DNA of 64,000 nucleotides from Halomonas sp. HAL1 (GCF_030544485.1 NZ_CP130610.1:2542001-2606000); one strand, 5' to 3'. Counted from the stretch's first letter, positions 25,682-35,731 are shown. Numbers and translations: made by a program. The notes: generated by a model not told the origin, from the sequence alone.

Positions 25682-27385
25682 TTATTCTAAGTTTCCGCTA
25701 GCGTGCTTAGAAGTTATATACCCAAAAACTAGAGCAGGCCCTAAGGTTGTTCCTGGTCCAGGATATTCCCCATTGAAAATCGATGCTGCATCATTACCGC
25801 ATGTATATAGTCCACTAATTTTTTTTCCGTTTTTCCCAATAACCTGCCCCCATCTATCTGTTTTAATCCCAGCACTGCAACCTATCTCAGCAGGCCATAT
25901 TTCGATAGCAATATAAGGAGGAGAATCTATACTTCCTATACATGGGTTAGGCTTATGGTTAGCATCACCATTAAACTTATTTAGCTCAGTATTGCCTTTC
26001 CCATAATCTAAATCTTTTCCTGATTTTGCAAATTCATTATTTTTATTAATTTCATTAATAAGGGATTTTTCGGGTACATTTATTGTGACAGCCAATTCCT
26101 TAATGCTTTTTGCCGACTTAATGTAACCAGATTCAACATATTTATTAATATCTTTTACACCGGGGGGGATATAACCAAGTCCATATTTATTAATGAAATT
26201 ATCATCACACACTAAATAACAAGGCATATTTTTATCTGCGTCTAAATACATAGCCTCAACAAAATCATGATACGAACACCCTTCATTGACAAATCGTACC
26301 CCTTTTTTATTTACTGCAATCAGACCAGGCTTTGCGCGGTCTAAAGATAAATGCGGGAATAGCCCTTTTTTTCCTTTTTTATGATATGTAACAGACACCG
26401 GTGCCCAAAAGCCTCCTCCCCCTTGTGTGGTATATTCAATTTCAGCACCAATTCCATCTGCAATCGTCAGGCCATCTCCTTTATTTTCTTCGCAACCGAG
26501 CGAGAACTTTGGTGTTGGAGAATACATATATTTTTTTCTATAAGCTTCATTGTGCGAAAAGCCACCAGTAGCCAAAATTAAAGCATAATTTATATTTATA
26601 ATTTCAGATTTATTACCTCTAGAAACTATTATTTTGCTAATTATTTCATTTCTGCTATCAACAGATTCAATTTTAGAATTGAACCAAACATCAACACCTA
26701 GTTTAATAAGTGAGTAATACATCCGTCCTACTAGTGCATTCCCCATAACTACACGTGTGCCGCGCGGATATTTCATTCTATCGACAAAATACCTACCAAC
26801 TAGTCTAGATGTGTGCCAAAAACTTTTTAGACTTTTATACCTGTTGATAAGATGTGGTATGTCTGATTTACCAAACATCATGCCACCGAGAATCATGAAT
26901 TCAGGAATCGGAGGCCTTAACCTAGAAAAATTACTTCCTAGTAGTCTTCCATTAAAGACTTCGGGGATAATAGCTCTTCCTGACACAGCATGTCCTGGTA
27001 TATCAGAACGGTAGTCTGGATGCTTTCCACATGGGATAAATTTAACATCAGTATTATCATTAAAAAAGTCGATGACCGTTGGCGCCATCTTTAAATATAA
27101 ATTTCTTTTGCTTGAGTTCTCTTCGCTTGAAATCAAAGATTTTAGATAATTACTAGCATCTTCAATTTTGTCACTATACCCTTCTTTTATACTTTGTGTA
27201 TTACCCGGTATCCACAAGGATCCAGCGGAAGTCGCTGCCGTACCTCCAACTTGATCTGTCTTTTCAACAACTAACACTTTTAATCCATCTTTCGCAGCCA
27301 CAATTGCAGCAGCCATCCCTGCTGGACCAGCACCAGCAACAACAATATCATAATTTTTTTCATTCAGATTATTGTTAATATTCAT
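25682..27385 (-). CDS. 3-ketosteroid-delta1-dehydrogenase-like FAD oxidoreductase (flavoprotein B)
   Basis: A 567-residue flavoprotein. The N-terminal loop is VVAGAGPAG (15-23), followed by VGGTAATSAGSLWIPGN. The C-terminal signature EYPGPGTTLGPALVFGYI is the classic KstD motif. In it the Tyr (about 541) and the Gly four residues later (about 545) correspond to the pair that promotes keto-enol tautomerisation of the substrate. KstD enzymes introduce a C=C bond next to a ring ketone. Substrates beyond steroids include 4-oxocyclohexanecarboxylate. The gene is very AT-rich and has only a weak ribosome site. Confidence 0.82.
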   Translation of the reverse strand: MNINNNLNEKNYDIVVAGAGPAGMAAAIVAAKDGLKVLVVEKTDQVGGTAATSAGSLWIPGNTQSIKEGYSDKIEDASNYLKSLISSEENSSKRNLYLKMAPTVIDFFNDNTDVKFIPCGKHPDYRSDIPGHAVSGRAIIPEVFNGRLLGSNFSRLRPPIPEFMILGGMMFGKSDIPHLINRYKSLKSFWHTSRLVGRYFVDRMKYPRGTRVVMGNALVGRMYYSLIKLGVDVWFNSKIESVDSRNEIISKIIVSRGNKSEIININYALILATGGFSHNEAYRKKYMYSPTPKFSLGCEENKGDGLTIADGIGAEIEYTTQGGGGFWAPVSVTYHKKGKKGLFPHLSLDRAKPGLIAVNKKGVRFVNEGCSYHDFVEAMYLDADKNMPCYLVCDDNFINKYGLGYIPPGVKDINKYVESGYIKSAKSIKELAVTINVPEKSLINEINKNNEFAKSGKDLDYGKGNTELNKFNGDANHKPNPCIGSIDSPPYIAIEIWPAEIGCSAGIKTDRWGQVIGKNGKKISGLYTCGNDAASIFNGEYPGPGTTLGPALVFGYITSKHASGNLE

Positions 27386-27399
27386 ATATAATTTATCCG

Positions 27400-28842
27400 T
27401 TATATATTACAATTATCGATGGTTGCTAGCGATATAAGTTCCTGCTCTATACCCAAATACCAAGGCCTTAGATAAACCACCACTATAACCAGAGCTCCCC
27501 CCTCTAAACCGCCAGTGCAAGCACCAACTGCAAACAAGCCTTCAATCACATCATCATTTTTATTAATTACCTGACCATTTTCATTAGTTAATATTCCCCC
27601 CATTGTATAGGTAATACCTGCGCAAACAGGTATGGCATAAAACGGTGGGGTTTTAATTGGGTAGGATTTAACACTGCCCACAGTTCTTACAGGTTCATCT
27701 GCTTTAACAAATCCCTGCTCAACGAAATAGTTATGGGCGTCAATTGTACTTTTTAGATTTTCCTCGGGTATGTCCAACTGTTCTGAAAGTTTGGCAATGC
27801 TTTGTCCTTCTATTAGCTTACCCCCTGCTTTAATAAGGAAGGGGTTAGGCGGTATCAACCAATCTTTACCGGGACCATGCTCCCATGCAGTTGAGTCAAA
27901 AATGACTACAGATGACAAAGGGTGCCTGAGCCTGGCAACTTGATTTGTTATATAAACCCCACCCATGCCTTCATCACAAAACCTTCGACCATTTTCGTCG
28001 ACAATCATACTACCGGTAGCAAGGCTGTCTATTACCGGGTAAGGCCAGAACCTATCATCATTTAGTGCCTCTTTGTAAAGCAGGTGCCCATAAAATGATT
28101 CTTCTCCAATAGTTTTAGCTCCTATTTTTTCTGCCATCAGAATTCCATTTCCCAAACCACTTCCTGCGTTCCTTTGCATTAATGCACCAGGAACATTGGA
28201 TATATATTTCTTAATCAGATCCTTGTTAGCCTGAAACCCTCCATCTGCAATAACAACATTATTCGCACATACGTTAGTTTTTTTTCCATCTTTTTCAACA
28301 ATAACGCCTATGCATTTACTTTCACTAGCAACGATAAGATCTACAGCTGCTGCGTTGTAAACTATTTCACCACCAAGTTCATTTAATCTCTTTGAGAGCG
28401 TTTTTAGCATTACATCGCCGCTTCTACCTTGCCAATATGGCTTTCCGCCATTAAAGTACCCCGTACTCCTAACTCCGGGTGGTGCAAGGGCATTTTTTCT
28501 TAAACCATCAGGTCCCGCTTTGATAATCCTAACACCTTTTTTTTTCATCCACTCTAGGGATTCATGTGCCGTTTCTGACAAAGCTTTAACCTGCACATCA
28601 TTTTCAAGGTCGCTTGTGATTTCTTTTAACCTTTTTTTAATAATATCTTCATCATCAGTCATGTCATCCATGGCAATATGAAATAACCCCCCTGTCAATC
28701 TGCTATTACAAAGATAATCACCTTCGGGACCTCTTTCGAAAACAGCAGTACGGCATCCTAACTCACTTGCTCTAACCGCAACACTCAGCCCAGCTAACCC
28801 ACCACCAATTACAGCAAGTTCATAATCCAACTTTTCAGTCAT
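27400..28842 (-). CDS. FAD-dependent oxidoreductase, fumarate reductase/TcuA-like (flavoprotein C), apparent 3' frameshift
   Basis: As read, 480 residues: VIGGGLAGLSVA (about 11-22), LTGGLFHIA, VVIADGGFQAN, DENGRRFCDEG, GITYTMGGILTN and GLFAVGACTGGLEGG. After that the frame gives a hydrophobic nonsense tail. One more G in the G6 run (27496-27501) would restore SSGYSGGLSKALVFGYRAGT, the expected FAD-binding end, with a stop at 27413. This is either a sequencing error, a slip-prone run or a real inactivation. AAGGAGG precedes the ATG. The family includes tricarballylate dehydrogenase and KstD-like enzymes. Confidence 0.75.
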   Translation of the reverse strand: MTEKLDYELAVIGGGLAGLSVAVRASELGCRTAVFERGPEGDYLCNSRLTGGLFHIAMDDMTDDEDIIKKRLKEITSDLENDVQVKALSETAHESLEWMKKKGVRIIKAGPDGLRKNALAPPGVRSTGYFNGGKPYWQGRSGDVMLKTLSKRLNELGGEIVYNAAAVDLIVASESKCIGVIVEKDGKKTNVCANNVVIADGGFQANKDLIKKYISNVPGALMQRNAGSGLGNGILMAEKIGAKTIGEESFYGHLLYKEALNDDRFWPYPVIDSLATGSMIVDENGRRFCDEGMGGVYITNQVARLRHPLSSVVIFDSTAWEHGPGKDWLIPPNPFLIKAGGKLIEGQSIAKLSEQLDIPEENLKSTIDAHNYFVEQGFVKADEPVRTVGSVKSYPIKTPPFYAIPVCAGITYTMGGILTNENGQVINKNDDVIEGLFAVGACTGGLEGGALVIVVVYLRPWYLGIEQELISLATIDNCNI

Positions 28843-28867
28843 GCTACCTCCTTACCTAATAACTATA

Positions 28868-29107
28868 TTATTGAGGCATAAGCGTATCAGATATAATCTC
28901 AAGCACTTCTATATAACTTTTCAAAATCGCAGATACAATAGCCCCAGTTAATATCCCTATAGCCAAACCATATCCACCCAAAGTATTCCAGGCATATACA
29001 GTTACAATCAATAAAACCAAAAGGAATGCAATAGCGGTTATTGACGACTGATAAGCTAATATTACTTTAATTACTGGGTATGGCGACTCACTTTTTATTA
29101 TACTCAC
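28868..29107 (-). CDS. Small two-helix membrane protein, first gene of the island operon
   Basis: A 79-residue protein from the GTG at 29107, which lies 6 bases after GAAGGAG; a TTG at 29113 would abut that site and is less likely. Two hydrophobic segments, ITAIAFLLVLLIVTVYA and GLAIGILTGAIVSAIL, predict a hairpin in the membrane. No family is recognised. As the leader gene it could be a transport accessory, but that is a guess. Confidence 0.6.
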   Translation of the reverse strand: MSIIKSESPYPVIKVILAYQSSITAIAFLLVLLIVTVYAWNTLGGYGLAIGILTGAIVSAILKSYIEVLEIISDTLMPQ

Positions 29108-29249
29108 AACCAACTCCTTCGAGCGTTTTCAACTATCAGCCCTGTAAAGTCCTCAAAAGAAACCTCATCCATGCAAAGTTCTTTAAGAAGGTCTCCTTAT
29201 ATAGGCAGTGCACATAATGTACGTTCACTTACTTTCCGTGTACTTACTA

Positions 29250-29278
29250 TTTGTAGAATAATATTCTAGAGGTGTCAA
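29250..29278 (-). promoter_or_regulatory. Promoter of the island operon with an embedded palindromic operator
   Basis: On the minus strand a perfect TTGACA (29273-29278) is separated by 17 bases from TACAAA (29250-29255). The palindrome TAGAATAATATTCTA (29254-29268, 7-1-7) fills the spacer, an ideal place for a repressor. A second TTGACA lies 10 bases further upstream (29283-29288). The promoter lies 143 bases ahead of the first gene. The rest of 29114-29371 is AT-rich and shows no gene. Confidence 0.55.
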
Positions 29279-29370
29279 GGGGTGTCAAGACCTTTTTTAA
29301 AAAAATAAATAATTACAATAAAAAATCAGTTAGGGTTATAAATTGGCATGTGGACTACAGCTACCTCATT

Positions 29371-30558
29371 CGACGTCACCCCTTGATTGAGTAGCGCTAC
29401 ACTTTAGGGTCCGATCCTACGTAAGGAGATTGGACATGAAGAAGTGTTTCTGCGAAGAACAGATCATTGGCTTCCTGGGCGAAGCCGAAGCAGGACTGCC
29501 CATTAAGGAGCTATGCCGTCGGCACGGTTTCTCTGAAGCCAGTTACTACCTATGGCGCAGCAAGTTTGGTGGCATGAGCGTGCCCGATGCCAAGCGACTC
29601 AAAGAACTCAAAGCCGAAAATGGACGCTTGGAAAAGCTGCTCGCTGGAGATGGAGGTCACTCGCGAGGCGCTGGGAAAAAAGTGGTGAGTGCCCCTGCAC
29701 GCCGAGAGGTGGGGCGCTTTATGGTGGCACGTGGCCTCAGTGAGCCGAGCGCTCCGTGTCATCCGTATGAGTGCCAGTGCATTGCGCTATCAATTGCCTC
29801 CTGACCGTAATGAGGCATTGCGTGAACGCATTGTTGCCTTGGCCCATCGGCATCGTCGCTATGGCGCTGGCATGATCTACCTGAAGCTGCGTCAAGCCGG
29901 TGAACAGGTCAATCATAAGCGCGTCGAGCGCTTCTACGCGGCGGCTCGGTTGCAGGTAAAACAACGAAAGCGCAAGAAGGTTCCCACATCTGAACGAAAG
30001 CCACTGGGTCGCCCTGGCGCTGCCAATCAGGTCTGGTCAATGGATTTTGTGTTTGACCGTATCGCAGGCGGGCGAGTGATAAAGAACCTCACCGTTGTCG
30101 ACGACGCTACCCATGAAGCCGTGGCTATTGTGCCTGAACGTGCCACTGGCGGGCTGTCGTTAACACTGATTCTGGATCATCTGGCTTTACAATGTGGCCT
30201 AACTAGCGCCATTCGTACGTATAATGTAAAGAATGTTGTGGGCGCGCCATGCTGTTGTGGGCGCATCTACGTGGCGTTGCACTGTTTTAATCGGCCCTGG
30301 AAAACCCAATCAAAACGCCTACTTCGAATCGTTCAACGGGCGTTTTCGAGACGAAAGTCTGAATGATCATTGGTTCACCAGTCTCCATCACGCCAAAGTT
30401 GTCATCGAAGCATGGCGGCGGGAGTACAACGAAGAAAGACCGAAGAAGAGTCTTGGAGGGCTGACACTTTCAGCCTATGCCGGGCAACTGGTAGTAAAAC
30501 TACGATAAAGTTACTTCTGACTCTAAACCCGGCTGCTACTGAAGATGGGGTGACGTCG
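29371..30558 (+). mobile_element. Decayed IS3-family element, 1188 bp
   Basis: Both ends carry CGACGTCACCCC followed by related sequence, which defines the inverted repeats. The bases outside (CATT on the left, GAAG on the right) do not match, so there is no target duplication. That suggests a deletion or recombination at this IS. The element contains a transposase pair broken by several frameshifts. Confidence 0.8.
29436..30508 (+). pseudogene. IS3-family transposase OrfA/OrfB, multiply frameshifted
   Basis: OrfA starts at the ATG at 29436 after AAGGAG and has the usual helix-turn-helix (LPIKELCRRHGFSEASYYLW). An indel after EKLLA breaks it. OrfB segments follow in changing frames: VSAPARREVGRFMVARGLSE, then RALRVIRMSASALRYQ through YGAGMIYLKLR, NQVWSMDFVFDRIAGG and VVDDATHEAVAIVPER, then [19 protein letters not shown] with the catalytic Glu. 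The second-Asp region (IRTDNGKEF in relatives) is mutated to IRTYNVKN. At least four frame breaks; not functional. Confidence 0.85.
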
Positions 30559-30673
30559 GAAGCTTGTGCAAGACCCTCTAATCTGTAGAGGAGAATTTCA
30601 GGCAGAATTTATTGATCAATGTGAAGAGTTAGGATTGACGATGGAAGCGAGCATTGAGGCAGGTATTATCTGA
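30559..30673 (+). pseudogene. Third flavodoxin-family copy, 3' tail only
   Basis: Begins right at the IS3 end and encodes KLVQDPLICRGEF, IDQCEELGLTMEAS and IEAGII then TGA. It differs from the tail of the second copy (13746-13867) at about 14 of 117 positions and much more from the chromosomal gene. So a third homologue, or a second donor allele, once lay here and lost its 5' part to an IS3-linked deletion. Confidence 0.8.
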
Positions 30674-30841
30674 GGCTGGTGGGTCGAAAAAAAGTTGTTG
30701 TCTAGAAAAATCATATGAATCACGATTCATTTAAAACTGTTGCCAGAAAAATGTTGCCAGCATGGTAGCCCTAAGCCTCATCGTTACTGATTCACTCACT
30801 CGACAACAAAATTATCATTTTTCATATTCGTATAATTATGT
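30674..30841. other. AT-rich non-coding right edge of the island
   Basis: No gene is seen. It contains a TGAATCACGATTCA palindrome near 30716 and a short direct repeat (GTTGCCAG twice, near 30740-30765). The native flavodoxin 3' part begins immediately after. Confidence 0.5.
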
Positions 30842-31084
30842 TTTGACCGCACCTACTATTCTGTTCTAGAAAAAAAGCAAGGATTGCCCTGTGCGCTCTA
30901 TATCCGCGCAGGACATGACGGCACGGGCACTCAGCGCGCAGTAGAGAGCATCGTGACCGGCTTACGCTGGCGCTGGGTGCAGGCACCCCTCATTTTACGC
31001 GGTGAATGGCAGCCAACGTTTGCAGATCAAGTAGAAGAACTTAGCATGACCTTAGCGTTTAGTGTTGAAAGCGGCATTGTATAA
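30842..31084 (+). pseudogene. Flavodoxin-family gene, 3' part (last 80 codons)
   Basis: The frame reads [20 protein letters not shown], then [17 protein letters not shown], and ends SVESGIV. Directly upstream in frame is a stop, so it cannot be expressed as part of anything longer. It completes the gene begun at 9834. Composition matches the chromosome. An internal TTG could start a fragment but without a ribosome site. Confidence 0.85.
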
Positions 31085-31172
31085 CCACGCGCAGCCTGCC
31101 TTACTGTAGGTAAGCACTTCGTGCATTCAGTGCGATTGAGAGTCATCAACGCACATCTTTCAGGTAGCCATT

Positions 31173-32267
31173 ATGCACAATGTCATTGCCTTCTATGATG
31201 ATCGCGTACTCGCTCACGAACCCAATATCGACGCTGACTTTTTACCCCAGCGAATCGATAAGCGCATTCGCCATCTGCTTGCTGGCTTACCCGTGCCTTG
31301 GAAATATCCCGAGCACCCTGGGCGATTAACCGCTATTCAACAGCTGCTTGAGAGAGCACCCATTGAAGGCTTAAAAATTGAAGGGGGTAAAGCGGCTACC
31401 CATGAGCAGTTAGCGCGTGTGCATACCACTTCCTATCTAAGCGACATTTTTAGCCTGCGCGGCAAAAATGCCTGGCTGGATGTGGACACCACGGCGGTCT
31501 CACCGGGTAGCGTTGATGCCGCAGAAGTCGCCGCTGGAACGGCTATTGCCGCAGTGGAAGCGGTGATGGAAAAACGCACTAAAAGCGCCTTCGCTCTTGT
31601 GCGCCCTCCAGGCCACCACGCCGAACCTGTTCGCGCCCGCGGCTTTTGCTTGTTTAACAATGTCGCAGTGGCGGCAGCCCATGCCCGCAGCGCGTTAGGT
31701 TGCGAAAGAGTGCTCATTGTTGATTGGGACGCCCACCACGGCAACGGTACACAGGATATTTTCTGGGCAGAGCCCGATGTGATGTTTTTTGATATTCACC
31801 GCGCCGCCCCCTTTTACCCCGGCTCTGGCCACCTGGAAGAAGTAGGCGCCGGTTTGGCGGAAGGCACCACCATCAACGTACCGCTACCTGCTGGCGCCGG
31901 TGATGAAGCGTATTTGAAAGCCTTTCGCGACATCCTGGCGCCAGCAGCTGCCTGGTTTAAACCTGATATCATTTTAGTATCAGCAGGCTTTGACCCCCAC
32001 TGGCATGACTTGGCGCTCAACGTCTCCTACGAAGGATTTGGCGCGCTAACCGGTTTTATGCAACAGCTGGCCGAACAGCACTGTGATGGCCGGTTGGTAT
32101 TTGTATTAGAAGGCGGCTACAACCTTGAGTCACTGGCCAACGGTACAAGGGCGGTGCTGGCAGTCCTGGCGGGCAACACAGTACCGGTACCCGATACCTG
32201 CGGTATTGCGGAAGTACAAGCCGCAGCGGATTTTCACCGCACGGCTTTTCAATCTGAACCTGAATAG
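31173..32267 (+). CDS. Histone deacetylase-like amidohydrolase (class II HDAC family)
   Basis: A 364-residue Zn-dependent deacetylase of the acetylpolyamine amidohydrolase/HDAH group. Motifs: RPPGHHAEP with the two active-site His, GFCLFNNVAVAA, VDWDAHHGNGTQD with zinc ligands Asp and His, SAGFDPHWHD with the third ligand, and LEGGYNLESLA. Probable substrates are acetylated polyamines or other N-acetylated compounds; the actual one is unknown. AGGTAG precedes the ATG. It is a single gene next to the island edge. Confidence 0.88.
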   Translation: MHNVIAFYDDRVLAHEPNIDADFLPQRIDKRIRHLLAGLPVPWKYPEHPGRLTAIQQLLERAPIEGLKIEGGKAATHEQLARVHTTSYLSDIFSLRGKNAWLDVDTTAVSPGSVDAAEVAAGTAIAAVEAVMEKRTKSAFALVRPPGHHAEPVRARGFCLFNNVAVAAAHARSALGCERVLIVDWDAHHGNGTQDIFWAEPDVMFFDIHRAAPFYPGSGHLEEVGAGLAEGTTINVPLPAGAGDEAYLKAFRDILAPAAAWFKPDIILVSAGFDPHWHDLALNVSYEGFGALTGFMQQLAEQHCDGRLVFVLEGGYNLESLANGTRAVLAVLAGNTVPVPDTCGIAEVQAAADFHRTAFQSEPE

Positions 32268-32297
32268 TGCTTTTCTGAACAAAAACCTGACAAATAA

Positions 32298-32323
32298 AAA
32301 CGGCACCTCGAAGGATGCCGTTT
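32298..32323. terminator. Bidirectional terminator between the HDAC gene and fadA
   Basis: AAACGGCACC / GGATGCCGTTT stem with a TCGAA loop. On the minus strand it is followed by TTTTT, giving a strong terminator for fadBA. On the plus strand the T tract is short. Confidence 0.85.
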
Positions 32324-32342
32324 AAGTACCTAAGCGCTATGG

Positions 32343-33524
<1,182 letters not shown>

Positions 33525-33544
33525 TTATCTCCTATGCGTGGTGG

Positions 33545-35731
33545 TTAGGCTTGGTTGGCAGACTTATCGTTGGAATAGAATAATTCGCCATTTTGAGCCA
33601 TCTGACGCAGCTTATCGGTCGGCGCGTATAGCGGCCCCAGCTCTTCGGCTAGCCCTTCTGCCAGTTTCACAAACTCAGCCACGCCCATCGCATCGATGTA
33701 GCGCAGAGCGCCACCGCGGAATGGCGGGAAGCCGATGCCATAGATCAATGCCATATCAGCTTCAGCCGGCGTCGCTACAATGCCATCTTCCAAACAGCGT
33801 ACGGTTTCCAAGCAGAGCGGCACCATCATGCGAGCGATGATGTCTTCGTCGGAAAACTCTTTGTGCTCCTTCACCACCTCTTTGACCAAGGCGTAAGCCG
33901 CTTCGTCGGTCACTTTCTTCGGCTTACCCTTCTTGTCCTCTTCGTAGGCGTAAAAACCCTTGTCGTTCTTCTGGCCCAAGCGGTCATTGTCGTACATGAC
34001 CTGGATAGCGGTTTTGCCCTCGCGCGCCATACGATCAGGGAAGCCTTCGGCCATGACTTCATTAGCGTGTACGGCGGTATCCAGGCCGACCACGTCAAGC
34101 AAGTAGGCAGGCCCCATCGGCCAGCCAAACTTCTCCATCACTTTATCAACGCGCTGGAAGTCAGCGCCCTGCTCAACCAGGAAGCTAAAGCCACCAAAGT
34201 AGGGGAACAGCACACGGTTGACCAAGAAGCCTGGGCAGTCGTTAACCACAATCGGCGTTTTGCCCATGGCGCGAGCGTAGGCCACGGTGGCAGCAACGGC
34301 GACGTCCGAGGTCTTCTCACCACGGATAACTTCCACCAGCGGCATACGATGCACGGGGTTAAAGAAGTGCATACCGCAAAAGTTTTCCGGCCGCTTTAGG
34401 TTTTGCGCCAAACGGTTGATTGAGATGGTTGAAGTATTGGAGGTGAGAATAGTGTTCTCGCCCACCATGCCTTCCACTTCGGTAAGCACAGCGTCTTTGA
34501 CCTTCGGATTCTCAACAACGGCTTCGACAACGAGGTCGACGTTACCAAAATCACCGTAAGAGAGCGTCGGACGGATGTTGGTGAGTTTTTCAGCCATTTG
34601 CTCGGTAGTCAGCTTCTTACGCTCTACCTGCTTGGCAAACAGTTTACGGGCTTCTTTCAGACCTAACTCTATCGCGTCATCCTTGATGTCTTTCATCAGG
34701 ATCGGCGTGCCTTTAGAGGCACTCTGATACGCGATACCGCCCCCCATAATGCCAGCACCGAGCACGGCAGTTTGCTTCACCGGCTGAGCTTGCTTCTCGT
34801 AATTGCTGGCTTTCTTTTTAACCACTTGGTCATTAAGAAATAGGCCAACAAGGTTAAATGCAACGCTGCTCAGCGCAAGCTTAGCGAAGGCTTTAGCTTC
34901 AATCGCCTGAGCACGGCCGCGCTCTTCACCAGCGCCTTTCTGAATCACTTTGATCGCTTCAACCGGCGCGGGATAGTGCGGCCCAGCCTTGCCAGCGACA
35001 TAGCCTTTGGCGGTTTCAAACGCCATCATCTGCTCAATCGGGTTGAGCTTCAGCGGGCTGGTCTTTTCAGCGCGACGCGCCTGATAATCCAGCTCGCCGG
35101 CATTGGCACGATCAAGGATATCCAGCGCGGCATCTTCCAACTGCTCGGCGCTGACCACGGCATCCACTGCGCCCACCTTCAGGGCAGCATCAGCGCGGTT
35201 TTCAGTACCACCGGCAATCCACTCAATGGCATTATCGGCGCCGATAATACGTGGCAGGCGCACACAACCGCCCCAACCGGGCAGAATGCCGAGCTTGGTT
35301 TCCGGCAGACCAATCTTGGCTTTCTCGCTCATCACGCGAAAATCGGTGGTCAGCAATACTTCACAGCCGCCGCCAAGCGCCAGCCCATTAATGGCGGTAA
35401 CCGTGGGAAATGGCAGGTCTTCAATGGCGTTAAAGATATCGTGTACCTTGAGATTCATCTCCACCAAGTACTCTTCGCCTTTATCGAACAGCGTGTGAAA
35501 CTCAGTGATATCGGCGCCCACAATGAACACGTCTTTAGCGCTGGCAATGAGCAAGCCCTTCAAGCTAACTTCCGCTTGAAGAGCTTTCACTGCCTCACCC
35601 AGCTCTGCTACCACAGCGCTGGAGAGTTTGTTGACGGACTCACCTTTCAGATCGAAAGTGAGCATAGCGATGTCATTGCCACTAGGGGTGTCACGACGTG
35701 TCACCGTGATGGCGTTGCCTTGATAGATCAT
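33545..35731 (-). CDS. fadB: FadB, fatty acid oxidation complex alpha subunit
   Basis: A 728-residue fusion. The N-terminal enoyl-CoA hydratase/isomerase (about 1-190) has [11 protein letters not shown] and [15 protein letters not shown]. The C-terminal 3-hydroxyacyl-CoA dehydrogenase has the NAD loop [16 protein letters not shown] and the signature [15 protein letters not shown], with [12 protein letters not shown] start at the ATG at 35731 ([10 protein letters not shown]), which has GGAGAG before it and matches E. coli FadB; the open frame extends 16 codons more. With FadA it performs the beta-oxidation cycle. Confidence 0.94.
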   Translation of the reverse strand: MIYQGNAITVTRRDTPSGNDIAMLTFDLKGESVNKLSSAVVAELGEAVKALQAEVSLKGLLIASAKDVFIVGADITEFHTLFDKGEEYLVEMNLKVHDIFNAIEDLPFPTVTAINGLALGGGCEVLLTTDFRVMSEKAKIGLPETKLGILPGWGGCVRLPRIIGADNAIEWIAGGTENRADAALKVGAVDAVVSAEQLEDAALDILDRANAGELDYQARRAEKTSPLKLNPIEQMMAFETAKGYVAGKAGPHYPAPVEAIKVIQKGAGEERGRAQAIEAKAFAKLALSSVAFNLVGLFLNDQVVKKKASNYEKQAQPVKQTAVLGAGIMGGGIAYQSASKGTPILMKDIKDDAIELGLKEARKLFAKQVERKKLTTEQMAEKLTNIRPTLSYGDFGNVDLVVEAVVENPKVKDAVLTEVEGMVGENTILTSNTSTISINRLAQNLKRPENFCGMHFFNPVHRMPLVEVIRGEKTSDVAVAATVAYARAMGKTPIVVNDCPGFLVNRVLFPYFGGFSFLVEQGADFQRVDKVMEKFGWPMGPAYLLDVVGLDTAVHANEVMAEGFPDRMAREGKTAIQVMYDNDRLGQKNDKGFYAYEEDKKGKPKKVTDEAAYALVKEVVKEHKEFSDEDIIARMMVPLCLETVRCLEDGIVATPAEADMALIYGIGFPPFRGGALRYIDAMGVAEFVKLAEGLAEELGPLYAPTDKLRQMAQNGELFYSNDKSANQA

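Larger units (their letters stand above)
10074..30841. mobile_element. 20.8-kb genomic island inserted in the flavodoxin-family gene
   Basis: The borders are set by the two halves of the interrupted gene: left after codon Lys80, right before Phe-Asp-Arg. Inside are at least five IS elements or remnants, a broken resolvase, two further partial flavodoxin-family copies, and a 13-gene catabolic operon with clearly lower GC than both flanks. No integrase of the tyrosine type, no attachment-site tRNA and no conjugation genes are present. The border bases show no obvious direct repeat; a few codons of the target seem lost. It is probably a composite built by several IS and recombination events. Confidence 0.8.

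Noticed and set aside
15295..29107. Steroid degradation cluster because of the KstD-like gene
   Set aside because: No ring-cleavage, side-chain or other kst genes accompany it, the transporter is not Mce-type, and the cluster ends in a hydroxybenzoate hydroxylase.
10074..30841. Integrative conjugative element or prophage
   Set aside because: No integrase, relaxase, type IV secretion or phage genes are present between the borders; only IS elements and a dead resolvase.
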